Positions 33,882-42,001 of a stretch of DNA of 64,000 nt are shown here, piece after piece. The stretch is from JBHOQS01 sp042408875 (GTDB lineage Bacteria; Chloroflexota; UBA11872; JBHOQS01): assembly GCA_042408875.1 (NCBI GenBank), contig JBHOQS010000027.1, forward strand, positions 372,001-436,000, read 5' to 3'. The position numbers and the translations under genes were made by a program. How positions within the stretch are numbered: position 1 is the stretch's first letter; the number at the start of each line of letters is the position of its first letter. Below the pieces are notes generated by a model, which saw nothing but the letters and a program-made list of their open reading frames with translations, was not told the origin of the DNA and made no database searches.

Positions 33882-34124
33882 ATGCCCCTGTACGAGTATC
33901 GCTGCGCTGCGTGCGGCGAACGCTTCGAGCTACTACGCAGCCTCGCGCATGCCGATGACGTGGTCTGCCACCGCTGCCATAGCCGTGACGTGAAGCGGCT
34001 GCTCTCGGTCTTCGCCGTGCACGCCGGCGCGACGTCACGTGCCGGCGCGGCGTCGGTGGGCGAGGGGGCGAGCAGCTCCGGTGGGGGCTGCTGCGGCGGA
34101 AGCTGCGGCTGCTGCGGGCACTAG
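33882..34124 (+). CDS. FmdB-family zinc-ribbon protein with Cys/Gly-rich tail
   Basis: 80 residues. The FmdB/CxxC-CxxC zinc ribbon opens MPLYEYRCAACGERFELLRS and continues VVCHRCHSRDVKRLLSVF. Such proteins are proposed regulators, often next to enzymes they may serve. The C-terminal tail SSGGGCCGGSCGCCGH adds five cysteines and a His, a possible second metal site that many family members also have in some form. AAGGAGG 7 bases upstream of ATG 33882 is a strong ribosome-binding site. It is 2 bases before the epimerase gene, so the two are co-transcribed. Confidence 0.9.
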   Translation: MPLYEYRCAACGERFELLRSLAHADDVVCHRCHSRDVKRLLSVFAVHAGATSRAGAASVGEGASSSGGGCCGGSCGCCGH

Positions 34125-34126
34125 CC

Positions 34127-35107
34127 ATGCGCATCCTGATCACCGGCGTTACAGGACGCATCGGCGCGAACCTCGCTGCGGCGCTCGTGCGCGAGGGGCA
34201 CCAAGTGCGCGGCCTGGTATGGCCGCGCGACCCGCGGGTGGGGAAGCTTGAGCCGCTCGGCATCGAGCTTCGGTACGGGAGCCTGACTGAGCCGGCCGAC
34301 GTACAGGCCGCGGTAGACGGGGTCGACGCGATCTACCACCTCGGCGCGGCCTTCCAGGGTGGTGGCCCCTTCACCACGCAGGAGTATTTCGAGATCAACG
34401 TGCGTGGCACGTTCCTGATGCTGGAGGCGGCGCGGGCCCACTCAGAGCTCCAGCACTTCCTCTTCGCCAGCACCGATGCTGTGCTCGATAAGTACCCGCC
34501 CGAGGGCATGGCCGAGCCTATTCGCGAGGACACGGAGCCGAGGCAGCCGCGGGGCTGGTATAGCCTGTCCAAAGCTATCGGCGAGGAGATGGTGCTCGGC
34601 TATCACCGCACGTACGGCCTGCCTGTCACGGTGCTGCGCTTCTGCCTGGTGGTCGGCGCGGGCGAGATCCTGGACTTCCACCAGTTTTATCTCTCCCGGT
34701 TGCGCCGGCAGCACGCCGAGCTCGAGCCGCTGTGGAGCGGCGAGGAGCGGCTGGTGGTCTTACGAGATCGCCACGGCCGGGCGTGGAAGAAGCACATTGC
34801 TGACGTGCGGGATATCGTGCAGGGTTGTGTCAGCGCGCTGGGCAAGCCGGCGGCGTTCGGCCAGACCTTTCAGCTTGCCGGCCCACGCCCCTTCACCTGG
34901 GACGAGGCCGTCCCCTACCTCTCCGAGCGCCTGGGGATTCCATATATCGAGGCAGCAGTGAGCGGACCGCCGACGTTCTACGAGTTCGACCTCTCGAAGC
35001 CGCGGGAGCTGCTGGGCTTCCGGCCGCAGTACGACATCCGCCGCATGATCGACGACGCCCTGGCCTTCCGCCGCGGCGAAGATATCGGCGTCTTGCCCAC
35101 GGTATAG
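34127..35107 (+). CDS. NAD-dependent epimerase/dehydratase (extended SDR)
   Basis: 326 residues. The Rossmann start is MRILITGVTGRIGANLAAAL with the GxxGxxG pattern. AIYHLGAAFQ, HFLFASTDAV and the catalytic YSLSK (Y-x-x-x-K) follow, as does the C-terminal TFQLAGPRPFTWDEA. It modifies a nucleotide-linked or free sugar or similar; the substrate cannot be told. It starts 2 bases after the fmdB-like stop. Its TAG lies inside a 13-bp tandem duplication, the second copy of which is 3' of the stop. Confidence 0.88.
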   Translation: MRILITGVTGRIGANLAAALVREGHQVRGLVWPRDPRVGKLEPLGIELRYGSLTEPADVQAAVDGVDAIYHLGAAFQGGGPFTTQEYFEINVRGTFLMLEAARAHSELQHFLFASTDAVLDKYPPEGMAEPIREDTEPRQPRGWYSLSKAIGEEMVLGYHRTYGLPVTVLRFCLVVGAGEILDFHQFYLSRLRRQHAELEPLWSGEERLVVLRDRHGRAWKKHIADVRDIVQGCVSALGKPAAFGQTFQLAGPRPFTWDEAVPYLSERLGIPYIEAAVSGPPTFYEFDLSKPRELLGFRPQYDIRRMIDDALAFRRGEDIGVLPTV

Positions 35108-35121
35108 ACCCACGGTATAGA
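35096..35121 (+). repeat. 13-bp tandem duplication containing the epimerase stop
   Basis: CCCACGGTATAGA twice, head to tail and perfect. The TAG in the first copy is the stop codon. Confidence 0.9.
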
Positions 35122-35328
35122 GGTGTAGCGTGAGGAGCCCGCCGCCTCGACTGCACGCCGGGTGGCCACTAGCACTGGTCGGGCCGCGCGTAGGATGCCG
35201 GCCTTGAAAAAACTCTTGCCTCTTTGTCTATTTTCTATCTCATCTGGCATCTGGCTGCGCCACCGTCTTGAGCGCTGTCCGCTCCGCTGTGTCTGCGTGC
35301 CCGCCTCTGCCACCCTATCTTCCGCCAT

Positions 35329-35350
35329 TCTAGACCTCCTCTAGACCTCC
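35329..35350 (+). repeat. 11-bp tandem duplication
   Basis: TCTAGACCTCC twice, perfect, at the 5' edge of the CgeB-like remnant. Confidence 0.85.
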
Positions 35351-36296
35351 CTCTGGCATACCTCCGCGACCTGCCACAGGCTCCTGACTACGCCGAGGTC
35401 AGGCTCTGCCGCAGTTTCGGTGAGCTCGCGCGGCAGGTCAAGGAGGCACGTCGCTCAGACGTGATGGCGAAATGCTCCGGCTGCGGAGCGAACGACGAGT
35501 GGCTGGACCATGCCGTGTTGGAGCACGCGGCCGTAGCCTAGTGGTGTATTGGGATGTGGACGCACCAGCCACGCTGGAGCAGGCCCGCGCGGAGCCCGGT
35601 TGGTATTTCCACCGGCTGGTGCCGCGCTACGACGCCGTGCTCACGTACGGTGGCGGCGAGTCGGTTCCCCAGGCATACCGGCAACTCGGCGCCCGCGCTG
35701 TTCTGCCGGTCTACAACGCTATGGACCTGGAGGAGTATGCGCCGGTACCGCCCGACGAGGAGCTGCGCTGCGACCTGCTCTTCCTGGGCAACCGTATGCC
35801 CGATCGCGAGGAGCGCTTCTGGGCGTTCTTTGCCGAAGCAGCGCAACAGGCGCCGGAGAAGCGCTTCATTCTGGGCGGCGGAGGCTGGGGCGAGAAACGC
35901 ACCACTGCCCCGCAACGTGCGCTATATCGGCCACGTGCCCACGTACCGGCATGCTGCGGTCAATTGCAGCGCCACCTTCGTGTTGAACCTCAACCGGGCA
36001 GCTATGGCCGCCTATGGCTTCTCACCACCCATACGCATCTTCGAAGCAACGGCCTGCGGGTGCTGCATCATCACCGATGCCTGGGTCGGCATCGAGCAGT
36101 TCTTCGCTCCCGGCCATGAAATCCTGGTGGTACAGAGCGCGGGGATATCGTATGCTATCTGCGTGCAGTGCCGCCTGGCCGGGCCCGTGCTACCGGACAG
36201 GCCGCTTGCCGGCGCGTCGAGCGCGAGCACACCTATGAGCAGCGCGCCGAGTTTCTGGAACGCGTTCTGGCAGGATGGCAGCGCGCTTCCGCATAG
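35341..36296 (+). pseudogene. CgeB-type glycosyltransferase remnant with three frameshifts
   Basis: Pieces of one protein occur in alternating frames. LRDLPQAPDYAEVRL to AVLEHA (frame of 35341); RGRSLVVYWDVDAPATLEQA to RFILGGGGWGEK (frame of 35472); LPRNVRYIGHVPTYRHAAVN to IFEATACGCCIITDAWVGIE (frame of 35554); and REHTYEQRAEFLERVLAGW to the stop at 36294-36296. These match the order of CgeB/DUF3880-like glycosyltransferases, whose usual N-terminal domain is also missing. The shifts fall near 35532, 35893 and 36143. The first is not in a homopolymer, so decay is likelier than sequencing error, but resequencing would settle it. Confidence 0.82.
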
Positions 36297-37024
36297 GCAC
36301 GTCAGGTTTTCACTACCAGCACTGGAGAGAGCGTTTCTACCCGAAGGACCTGCCGGCGCGTGCCTGGCTGGCCTTCTATGCCGGCACATTTGATACCGTT
36401 GAGATCAACAACAGCTTCTATCGCCTGCCTGAGGCTGCGCAGTTCGCCGCGTGGGCGGCGCAGGTACCCGAGGACTTCGTCTTCGCCGTCAAGGCGAGCC
36501 GCTTCCTTACGCACCTCAAGCGCCTGCGCGAGCCCGAGGAGCCGCTGGCGCGCTTCTTCGAGCGGGCTAGCGCGCTGGGCCCGAAGCTCGGCCCGGTGCT
36601 CTACCAACTTCCGCCCAGCCTGCCCAAGGACATCGCGCGGCTGCGCCTCTTCCTCGCCGCGCTGCCCCAGGACCGCCAGCACGCCATCGAGTTCCGCCAT
36701 CCCTCCTGGTTCGATGCCGAGACGCTGGACGTGCTGCGGCGTGCCGGGGTGGCCTTCTGCTGCGTCGATAGCCCGCAGCTGAAATCGCCGGTGGAAGCTA
36801 CTGCCCGCTTCGCCTACGTGCGCTTTCACGGCAGCGCCTTCAACTGGGGAGACTACAGCCCTGAGGAATTAGGCGCCTGGGCCGAGCGGCTACGCCGGCT
36901 GGCCGGAGGCTGTGAGACAGTGTACGCCTACTTCAACAACGACTGGGAGGGCTTCGCCGTGAAGAACGCCTTACTACTCCGGCGGCTCATCCTTAAAACT
37001 GAAAATAAATCTTATAAATATTAA
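36275..37024 (+). CDS. DUF72 family protein (YecE-like)
   Basis: 249 residues with the DUF72 TIM-barrel pattern: RIGTSGFHYQHWRERFYPKD, then FDTVEINNSFYRLPEAAQF, FVFAVKASRFLTHLKRL, YQLPPSLPKDIARLRLFLA, and the late VYAYFNNDWEGFAVKNA. The fold resembles TIM-barrel endonuclease IV-like or sugar-metabolising enzymes; the function is unknown. ATG 36275 lies 22 bases inside the end of the CgeB-like remnant. The tail (LKTENKSYKY) is AT-rich and Lys-rich, unlike the rest, and reaches into an AT-rich island, so the original C-terminus may have been slightly altered. Confidence 0.9.
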   Translation: MAARFRIGTSGFHYQHWRERFYPKDLPARAWLAFYAGTFDTVEINNSFYRLPEAAQFAAWAAQVPEDFVFAVKASRFLTHLKRLREPEEPLARFFERASALGPKLGPVLYQLPPSLPKDIARLRLFLAALPQDRQHAIEFRHPSWFDAETLDVLRRAGVAFCCVDSPQLKSPVEATARFAYVRFHGSAFNWGDYSPEELGAWAERLRRLAGGCETVYAYFNNDWEGFAVKNALLLRRLILKTENKSYKY

Positions 37025-37043
37025 AATAAGGAGTTTTCGCAAG

Positions 37044-37588
37044 ATGTTACCCAGGACTTTGTAAAGAAATATACTCATCGGTGGCATATGCACGCGAGAG
37101 ACAAGGATGCATCGAACACCAGATACCATGCAGTACGGCATGACGCATATTCCAGCCGGCCTGCCTCCAGCACGCCCCAAAGCGTCATGGGTCGGAGGTT
37201 GGTGCATTGGTATCCCGCAGGGAGCGAAGAAGGTACCGGATTCCTGGGAGTTCTTACGGTGGCTGTGTGCCTCTCCTGAGGGCACGCGCGCGATGGGAGA
37301 GCTCTGGAACTGGATGCCTGGCTGGATTCCCTTCCATAGTATGAGTATGAAATGGTATGAGAAGATCCGGCAGAACCCGAAGTTTGGGATTTTCTATGAG
37401 ATCTTGAAAGAAATGAGATCTTGAAAGAAGCACGTCACCAGCGACCGGTGCTGCCAGTGACTGATTTCTACTGGATGAAGCTTGAAGAAGCTGTTAACGC
37501 AGCGATTAACGGAGAAAAGATCCCTAAGCAGGCGCTAGACGACATCACCCCGGAGGTGCAGCGCGAACTCGATCGTGTGATGAAGTAG
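37044..37588 (+). pseudogene. ABC sugar-binding protein remnant, frameshifted by a 17-bp tandem duplication
   Basis: YGMTHIPAGLPPARPKASWV, GGWCIGIPQGAKKVPDSWEF, LRWLCASPEGTRAMGELW and GIFYEILKE are the C-terminal lobe of an extracellular sugar-binding protein (UgpB/MalE style). The frame ends at EMRS. Removing one copy of the 17-bp duplication at 37396-37429 restores EILKEARHQRPVLPVTDFYW, then MKLEEAVNAAINGEKIPKQA and LDDITPEVQRELDRVMK to the TAG at 37588. A short upstream piece (VTQDFVKKY, from about 37044) may be the N-terminal lobe, with the middle deleted. An AAGGAG in an AT-rich leader at 37001-37033 may be its old translation start. Confidence 0.85.
37396..37429 (+). repeat. 17-bp perfect tandem duplication inside a former coding region
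   Basis: ATGAGATCTTGAAAGAA twice, head to tail. Because 17 is not a multiple of three it causes the frameshift in the sugar-binding protein remnant. Confidence 0.95.
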
Positions 37589-38295
37589 GGGCTGGCTTCA
37601 AGGGTGCTCAGGCGTGGCCAGTCTGGCGCGGGGCTAGGCCAGGCTCGTGCAGCGAAGCGGGTTGCGCGCGTGTCCATGCGGAACGAGACGGAGAAACGCT
37701 CACCAGCCGGCGGGCCGGACACGGCGTGGAACGGCCGGCCATCGGGAATGCCGGCGAGGCCCGGGCCACGCAGCAGCACCAGGCTGCCTGGAGTGACCTC
37801 CCACACCTCGATCGGCGACCCGAAGCGCTCGGCGTGGATGGTGAAACGGGCGCTTCCCCTGATCGTGAACACGGCAACTAGCAGGGCGAAGCGCTTGCCG
37901 TCCAGATGAGGTGTGATGCCCAGCGCCCCGGGCCGGTAGCGCTGCACGTGACAGACGTTCGGCATGTAACGGTCGAGGCCAGCGATCCCGTGTCCCTGCG
38001 TGTGCACGAGCGCAGTTAGCGCCTGGCAGAGCTCAGCCACGGCCGGATAGTCCTGCATCGGCGCCAGGATCGCCAGCACCTCGGTCTCCTGGCGCACCGG
38101 GCCGATCTGGTACGGCGCCGGCTCGAAGGGCCCGGCCTCGACCTCGCGCTGGAGGTCCTGGCAGAACTCCTCTGCGAGGGCCTGGGGCACGAAGGCTGCG
38201 CCGGTTGTCGCTACCCGGCGCAGCGCTTCGGTGATGTCGATGTTCGGCACGAACACACGGCTGGACATTGACCGCGGTGCGAATGCGTATGGCAC
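37468..38295 (-). CDS. 2-oxoglutarate/Fe(II)-dependent oxygenase-like protein
   Basis: 275 residues. The double-stranded beta-helix region reads HVQRYRPGALGITPHLDGKR, with the iron-binding His-x-Asp (HLD) near residue 130, then FTIHAERFGSPIEVWEVTPG and RPFHAVSGPPAGERFSVSFR with the distal His. The C-terminal 45 residues are serine-rich and antisense to the sugar-binding-protein remnant, so the natural stop may have been lost. GTG 38295 directly abuts the stop of the DUF4349 gene (TAG then GTG); ATG 38268 is an alternative. Substrate is unknown. Confidence 0.75.
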   Translation of the reverse strand: MPYAFAPRSMSSRVFVPNIDITEALRRVATTGAAFVPQALAEEFCQDLQREVEAGPFEPAPYQIGPVRQETEVLAILAPMQDYPAVAELCQALTALVHTQGHGIAGLDRYMPNVCHVQRYRPGALGITPHLDGKRFALLVAVFTIRGSARFTIHAERFGSPIEVWEVTPGSLVLLRGPGLAGIPDGRPFHAVSGPPAGERFSVSFRMDTRATRFAARAWPSPAPDWPRLSTLEASPYFITRSSSRCTSGVMSSSACLGIFSPLIAALTASSSFIQ

Positions 38296-39360
38296 CTACG
38301 CTGCGGGAGCCGGCGGCGCGGCAGGCGGTGCGACCGGCCGGGTCAGGCGGCGCACCGCCCAGAGAAGCAGCGCCAGGATCGCCACCACCGGCACCAGGAT
38401 CACCGACCACACGCTGAGCCAGATCGCCGCGTCAGCCAGCGCCTGGAGCATCACTGCCACAGACGCCCACGCCTTCTGGAATGTCCGCTGCGGGTCCCAG
38501 CCTCGGGTCTGGTCCTGCTTCTGCTCCGGCGGGCGCGCGGTGACCGTCACCGTGATTGTACCGAACTCTGAGCGGCGCTCTAGGAAGTTCATGCGCCCTT
38601 GCAGCCGCTCGATCTGGGCGCGGGTCTCACTCAGGCGCTGCTGGACCAGCAGGATCTCCTGTACGTTCTGCGCCCGCTCGAGGAGCTGGAGCAGGCGCTG
38701 CTCCTGAGCCTGGAGGTTGCGCACCTGCGACTGGAGGTCGACGAACTCCTCGGTCACGTCCTGGCTGGCGACCTGCTCGTTGGTCACGTCTTCTGGCTTG
38801 GCGGCCAGACGCCGGATGCGGCCCATGACCTCGTCGAAGGCGGGGCCGGGCACGCGTAGCGTGATCGTGGCCACCTGCCGGTTGTTCTCGAAGCGAATGT
38901 TTGAGCCGAAGATGTAGGCGCCGGGCGTGCTGGTGACGATGCCGGTGATGGCATCCAGCGTCGCCCCTACGTTATCTGACACCAGGTTCACCGTGGCGTT
39001 GCGGATGATCATGCGATCCCACGGCTGCTGCCCCTGGCCGGCAGGCTGCGATGCAGGCGCCTGCGCCTGGGCCGGCGCTCCTGCGGTCTTCTCCGCGCCG
39101 GCGGACGCGGCGCTGCTCTGCCGAAGCGGCTGGGCCAAGCTACCACCCGCGCCCTGCACATCCGAGGAGGCGGCGGTACCGTTGGCGCGGCGTGCTGCCA
39201 CACCGGCCACGTCCGCCGGAGCGCCTTCACGCTCCGCAGCAGGCGGCAGCGCCCCGATCTCCGGCGCGACCGCCCGGCGCGCCGGACTGCACGCGCTGAG
39301 CGCGACGACACACGACACGAGGAGCACGGCCACCCACGCTATCTGCTGCTTCGACACCAT
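38296..39360 (-). CDS. DUF4349 lipoprotein with coiled coil and C-terminal TM helix
   Basis: 354 residues from ATG 39360, preceded by GGAGGGAGA. The signal peptide VLLVSCVVALSAC ends in a lipobox. An Ala/Gln-rich linker follows, then the DUF4349 domain: MIIRNATVNLVSDNVGATLD, TITLRVPGPAFDEVMGRIRR, VTNEQVASQDVTEEFVDLQS and a long coiled coil (VRNLQAQEQRLLQLLERAQN and on), then FGTITVTVTARP. A TM helix near the C-terminus (LSVWSVILVPVVAILALLLW) completes it. Function is unknown; it is an envelope protein of widespread type. Confidence 0.9.
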   Translation of the reverse strand: MVSKQQIAWVAVLLVSCVVALSACSPARRAVAPEIGALPPAAEREGAPADVAGVAARRANGTAASSDVQGAGGSLAQPLRQSSAASAGAEKTAGAPAQAQAPASQPAGQGQQPWDRMIIRNATVNLVSDNVGATLDAITGIVTSTPGAYIFGSNIRFENNRQVATITLRVPGPAFDEVMGRIRRLAAKPEDVTNEQVASQDVTEEFVDLQSQVRNLQAQEQRLLQLLERAQNVQEILLVQQRLSETRAQIERLQGRMNFLERRSEFGTITVTVTARPPEQKQDQTRGWDPQRTFQKAWASVAVMLQALADAAIWLSVWSVILVPVVAILALLLWAVRRLTRPVAPPAAPPAPAA

Positions 39361-39688
39361 CTGATCTCCCTCCGCCCGTCTGCTCGCGGGCTGCTGGTGT
39401 ATACGATCTTGCCTCGCTTTTGCTGGGCGTCTGCCAGACAGGCCTGCCGGCACGAGCTCGTCGTTCACTGGTTCAGACGCCGACGCGGGGTATTTTGTTC
39501 CACCTCCTACCAGCCACGCGAGCTGGTGGGTGGCACGTAACCTGCACTCCCAACCATGCGGCGCGGGCGGGGGCTGATCCTGACGCAGCGTCGTCCGGTG
39601 AGGCCACGCCGTGTAGGACAGACCTACCGGCGCAGTCTCGCCGGCCAGCAACGTTTTGCACTTTCTGCACAAGGAGGATGACTCTGTT
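39361..39688. other. Divergent intergenic region
   Basis: About 330 bases between the DUF4349 gene and the small plus-strand membrane protein. Apart from a short hairpin (ACCAGC...GCTGGT near 39509-39527) I see nothing I can call. Confidence 0.4.
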
Positions 39689-39859
39689 ATGGGCCAGGTC
39701 AACGTGAACCCTCCGGGACCTCCGAGCGACAGCGGCGCCGCCGCTGGCATGAGCATGGCGACCATGCTGCTGATCGTGGTGGTCCTGTTCCTGGTGCTCT
39801 TTTTCTTGTTCTTCGCCCTCCCCAACTGGTTCAACGTGAACGTCTTTGTGCGTTCATAG
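39689..39859 (+). CDS. Small single-TM membrane protein
   Basis: 56 residues from ATG 39689, with a strong AAGGAGG 11 bases upstream. A Gly/Pro/Ser-rich N-terminus (VNVNPPGPPSDSGAAAG) leads to one long hydrophobic segment (MLLIVVVLFLVLFFLFFALP) and the tail NWFNVNVFVRS. The good ribosome-binding site and the clean terminator 40 bases downstream indicate a genuine, independently expressed gene. No function is known to me. Confidence 0.75.
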   Translation: MGQVNVNPPGPPSDSGAAAGMSMATMLLIVVVLFLVLFFLFFALPNWFNVNVFVRS

Positions 39860-39899
39860 CGTAAGCGCGACGGAAGCGCCGGAGGAAGGTCCATATCCC

Positions 39900-39934
39900 A
39901 AAGGGGAGCAGGCTCATGAGCCTGCTCCCCTTTT
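39900..39934 (+). terminator. Rho-independent terminator
   Basis: Perfect palindrome with 17-bp arms (AAAGGGGAGCAGGCTCA and its complement) followed by a short T run (CCCCTTTTCG). It lies 41 bases after the small membrane protein stop. Confidence 0.85.
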
Positions 39935-40004
39935 CGCGCCTGGGGTATAGATCTCCAGCACACCGGATGCGCTAGGCGCGCGATAATATGCTACACTACT
40001 ACTC

Positions 40005-40030
40005 TGTGTAGTACAGTTGTGTAGTACAGT
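40005..40030 (+). repeat. 13-bp tandem duplication
   Basis: TGTGTAGTACAGT twice, perfect, about 50-70 bases upstream of the next start. Confidence 0.9.
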
Positions 40031-40076
40031 CGCAGTACGTGATGCGCTCCCGGTGAGACATTCCTGGGCGATACCC

Positions 40077-40649
40077 ATGGCTTTGGCAGTGAGCCGCCGC
40101 AGCCTGGTCGCTGCCGCAGCGCTGCTCGTATGGGGTTGTGGTCCGGGCGCTCCAGAGCGGGCGGTGCGCAGTAGGCTGCAACACGATTTTCCTCGCTTGC
40201 TGCTGGTGCGGATCGTTGATGCAACGATCACCGCACGGCGCGAGCAGCCGCAGCGCACGGCAACGGTGATGCTGGTCCTGGATGTGTACTCCCTTGAAGG
40301 CTGGCGGCGCATGTCCGTGCCCGCCCAGGTGATCTTTGTCCAGGAAGGCGGCCCGGCGCGCTGGGAACTGCTGACTCTGGGCAGGGACTGGAACGACAGC
40401 AACGAGGACTTCCGCGCGTTCGACCGGGCGCGCTGGGCAGCGAACTACGCGGCAATGCCGGCGGCCTGGGAGGCGATCCAGCAGGATCTTAGAGATGCGC
40501 CACCGGCGTCGATGCGCGCCACACGGATCGTCGAGGCGGTGCAGCTTTTGAAGCACGCCATCGACGAGCATGTGCTGAAGCTTGAGCAGATCCAGGACGC
40601 CGAACTGCGCGACCGGCTGGCGGCGAACAACCTCGGGCCGGTGCTGTAG
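40077..40649 (+). CDS. Putative lipoprotein of unknown function
   Basis: 190 residues from ATG 40077 (MALAVSRRSLVAAAALLVWGC), where the signal peptide ends in a lipobox-like VWGC. The rest (RTATVMLVLDVYSLEGWRRM, WELLTLGRDWNDSNEDFRAF, ATRIVEAVQLLKHAIDEHVL) looks like a small secreted alpha/beta protein. I do not recognise the family. It ends directly before the first possible recF start (TAG then GTG), so the two may be co-transcribed. The frame is open upstream to 40017, but that part lacks a signal-like start. Confidence 0.65.
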   Translation: MALAVSRRSLVAAAALLVWGCGPGAPERAVRSRLQHDFPRLLLVRIVDATITARREQPQRTATVMLVLDVYSLEGWRRMSVPAQVIFVQEGGPARWELLTLGRDWNDSNEDFRAFDRARWAANYAAMPAAWEAIQQDLRDAPPASMRATRIVEAVQLLKHAIDEHVLKLEQIQDAELRDRLAANNLGPVL

Positions 40650-40673
40650 GTGCGCTGGGGCGGCCGAGCACGC

Positions 40674-41927
40674 ATGTACTGTAGTAACCTCACGCTGGTC
40701 AATTACCGGAACTACCGCCGGCTTGACCTCGCGCTGCCCCATTCCGTCAGCATCTTCTACGGGCACAATGCCCAGGGCAAGTCGAACTTGCTGGAAGCGC
40801 TCCTGTTTCTGGCGACCACGCGCGCGTATCGGGCCTCGAGTGACCGCGAGCTGATCTCCTGGGACACGCCGCAACCGCGATTTGCCCGCGTCGAAGGGGT
40901 GGTGCAGCGCCGGCGCGGCACAGTCCGCATCGAAATCGTGGTGGTCGAGCAGAGCCCGCCTGGCGCGCTCGCTGCTCCGCCTGGTGCCGAGCGGCCGGTG
41001 CAGAAGCGGCTCAAGGTGAACGGCGTGCCACGTCGCGCCATCGACGTGGTCGGCCAGGTCAACGTAGTGCTCTTCTCACCGGAGGACCTGGAGCTCATCG
41101 CCGGGGCGCCATCAGGGCGGCGGCGCTATCTCGATGTGATGCTCTGCCAGGTCGATCCGCACTATTGTCGTGTGCTCCAGCAGTACAACCACGTCGTGGT
41201 GCAGCGGAATGCGCTGCTGCGCCAGCTCGGCGGGCGTCTGAGCGCTGGCCGGGCGCAACGGTCTACAGCGGCGGGTGGATCGCTGGCGATCTCGGCGCAG
41301 CTCCAGTACTGGGATCAGCAGCTGGTGACGTTCGGGGCGCAGGTGCTCCAAGCGCGGGTGCGGGCCGTGGAGGAGCTGAGCCTCGCTGCCGCCGAGGAGC
41401 ATGCCCGCTTGCTGGACGAGGACGCCGCTGGCGCAGCGCACCCTCGGCCGTTACAGCTTACCTACCGCCCGAGCCTGGAGGTGCCGGTGGACTTGCGCGG
41501 CCCTCTGGATGAGATCGAGCACGCCTATGCCGAGCATCTCGAGCGCATCAGGGGGCGAGAGCTCCAGCAAGGGGTGACGCTGGTCGGGCCGCATCGGGAT
41601 GATGTATCCATCAGCCTCGGCGGCATCGACATGCACATCTACGGCTCGCGCGGCCAGCACCGCACGATCACGCTGGCGATCAAGCTAGCCGAGCTCCGGC
41701 TGATGCACCGACGCACCGGCGAGCAGCCCATCCTGCTGCTGGACGACGTCGCCTCTGAGCTTGACCCGCAGCGCCGCGCCTACCTGCTCCGCGCAATTGA
41801 GGGGCACGAGCAGGTACTGCTTACTACTAGCGACCTGGCGCTCCTCGAGCCCGACTTCGTGCGGCGCTATCCCTGTTTCGAGGTGTGTGCAGGGAACGTA
41901 ACCTCACTCCCCGGCCTCCTCTCCTGA
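40674..41927 (+). CDS. recF: DNA replication and repair protein RecF
   Basis: 417 residues from ATG 40674 (MYCSNLTLVNYRNYRRLDL), the usual RecF opening; a GTG at 40650 abuts the upstream stop. RecF is an SMC-like ATPase that helps load RecA at single-strand gaps. Walker A is GHNAQGKSNLLEAL (about 30-43), the signature region is YGSRGQHRTITLAIKLAELR, and Walker B is PILLLDDVASELD. A VGPHRDDVSI motif is also typical. It is not next to dnaA, dnaN or gyrB here, unlike in many bacteria. The stop lies in a perfect palindrome (41919-41940). Confidence 0.95.
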   Translation: MYCSNLTLVNYRNYRRLDLALPHSVSIFYGHNAQGKSNLLEALLFLATTRAYRASSDRELISWDTPQPRFARVEGVVQRRRGTVRIEIVVVEQSPPGALAAPPGAERPVQKRLKVNGVPRRAIDVVGQVNVVLFSPEDLELIAGAPSGRRRYLDVMLCQVDPHYCRVLQQYNHVVVQRNALLRQLGGRLSAGRAQRSTAAGGSLAISAQLQYWDQQLVTFGAQVLQARVRAVEELSLAAAEEHARLLDEDAAGAAHPRPLQLTYRPSLEVPVDLRGPLDEIEHAYAEHLERIRGRELQQGVTLVGPHRDDVSISLGGIDMHIYGSRGQHRTITLAIKLAELRLMHRRTGEQPILLLDDVASELDPQRRAYLLRAIEGHEQVLLTTSDLALLEPDFVRRYPCFEVCAGNVTSLPGLLS

Positions 41928-41940
41928 AGCTTCAGGAGAG
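41919..41940. repeat. 22-bp perfect palindrome at the recF stop
   Basis: CTCTCCTGAAG followed by its reverse complement, covering TGA 41925-41927. There is no T-tract, so it is a weak terminator candidate at best. Confidence 0.7.
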
Positions 41941-41956
41941 AGCGAGGAGACCTCTC

Positions 41957-41990
41957 TCTTAGAGCGTGGGAGAGGGGCCGGGGGTAAGGG
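41957..41990 (+). repeat. GC-rich interspersed element (third copy)
   Basis: GGGAGAGGGGCCGGGGG then TAAGGGC, matching the minus-strand copies at 31531-31592. Confidence 0.6.
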
Positions 41991-42001
41991 CGAAGAGCCC
42001 C

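Noticed and set aside
39363..39963. 200-residue N-terminal extension of the DUF4349 protein
   Set aside because: It would bury the lipoprotein signal peptide; ATG 39360 has an excellent ribosome-binding site.
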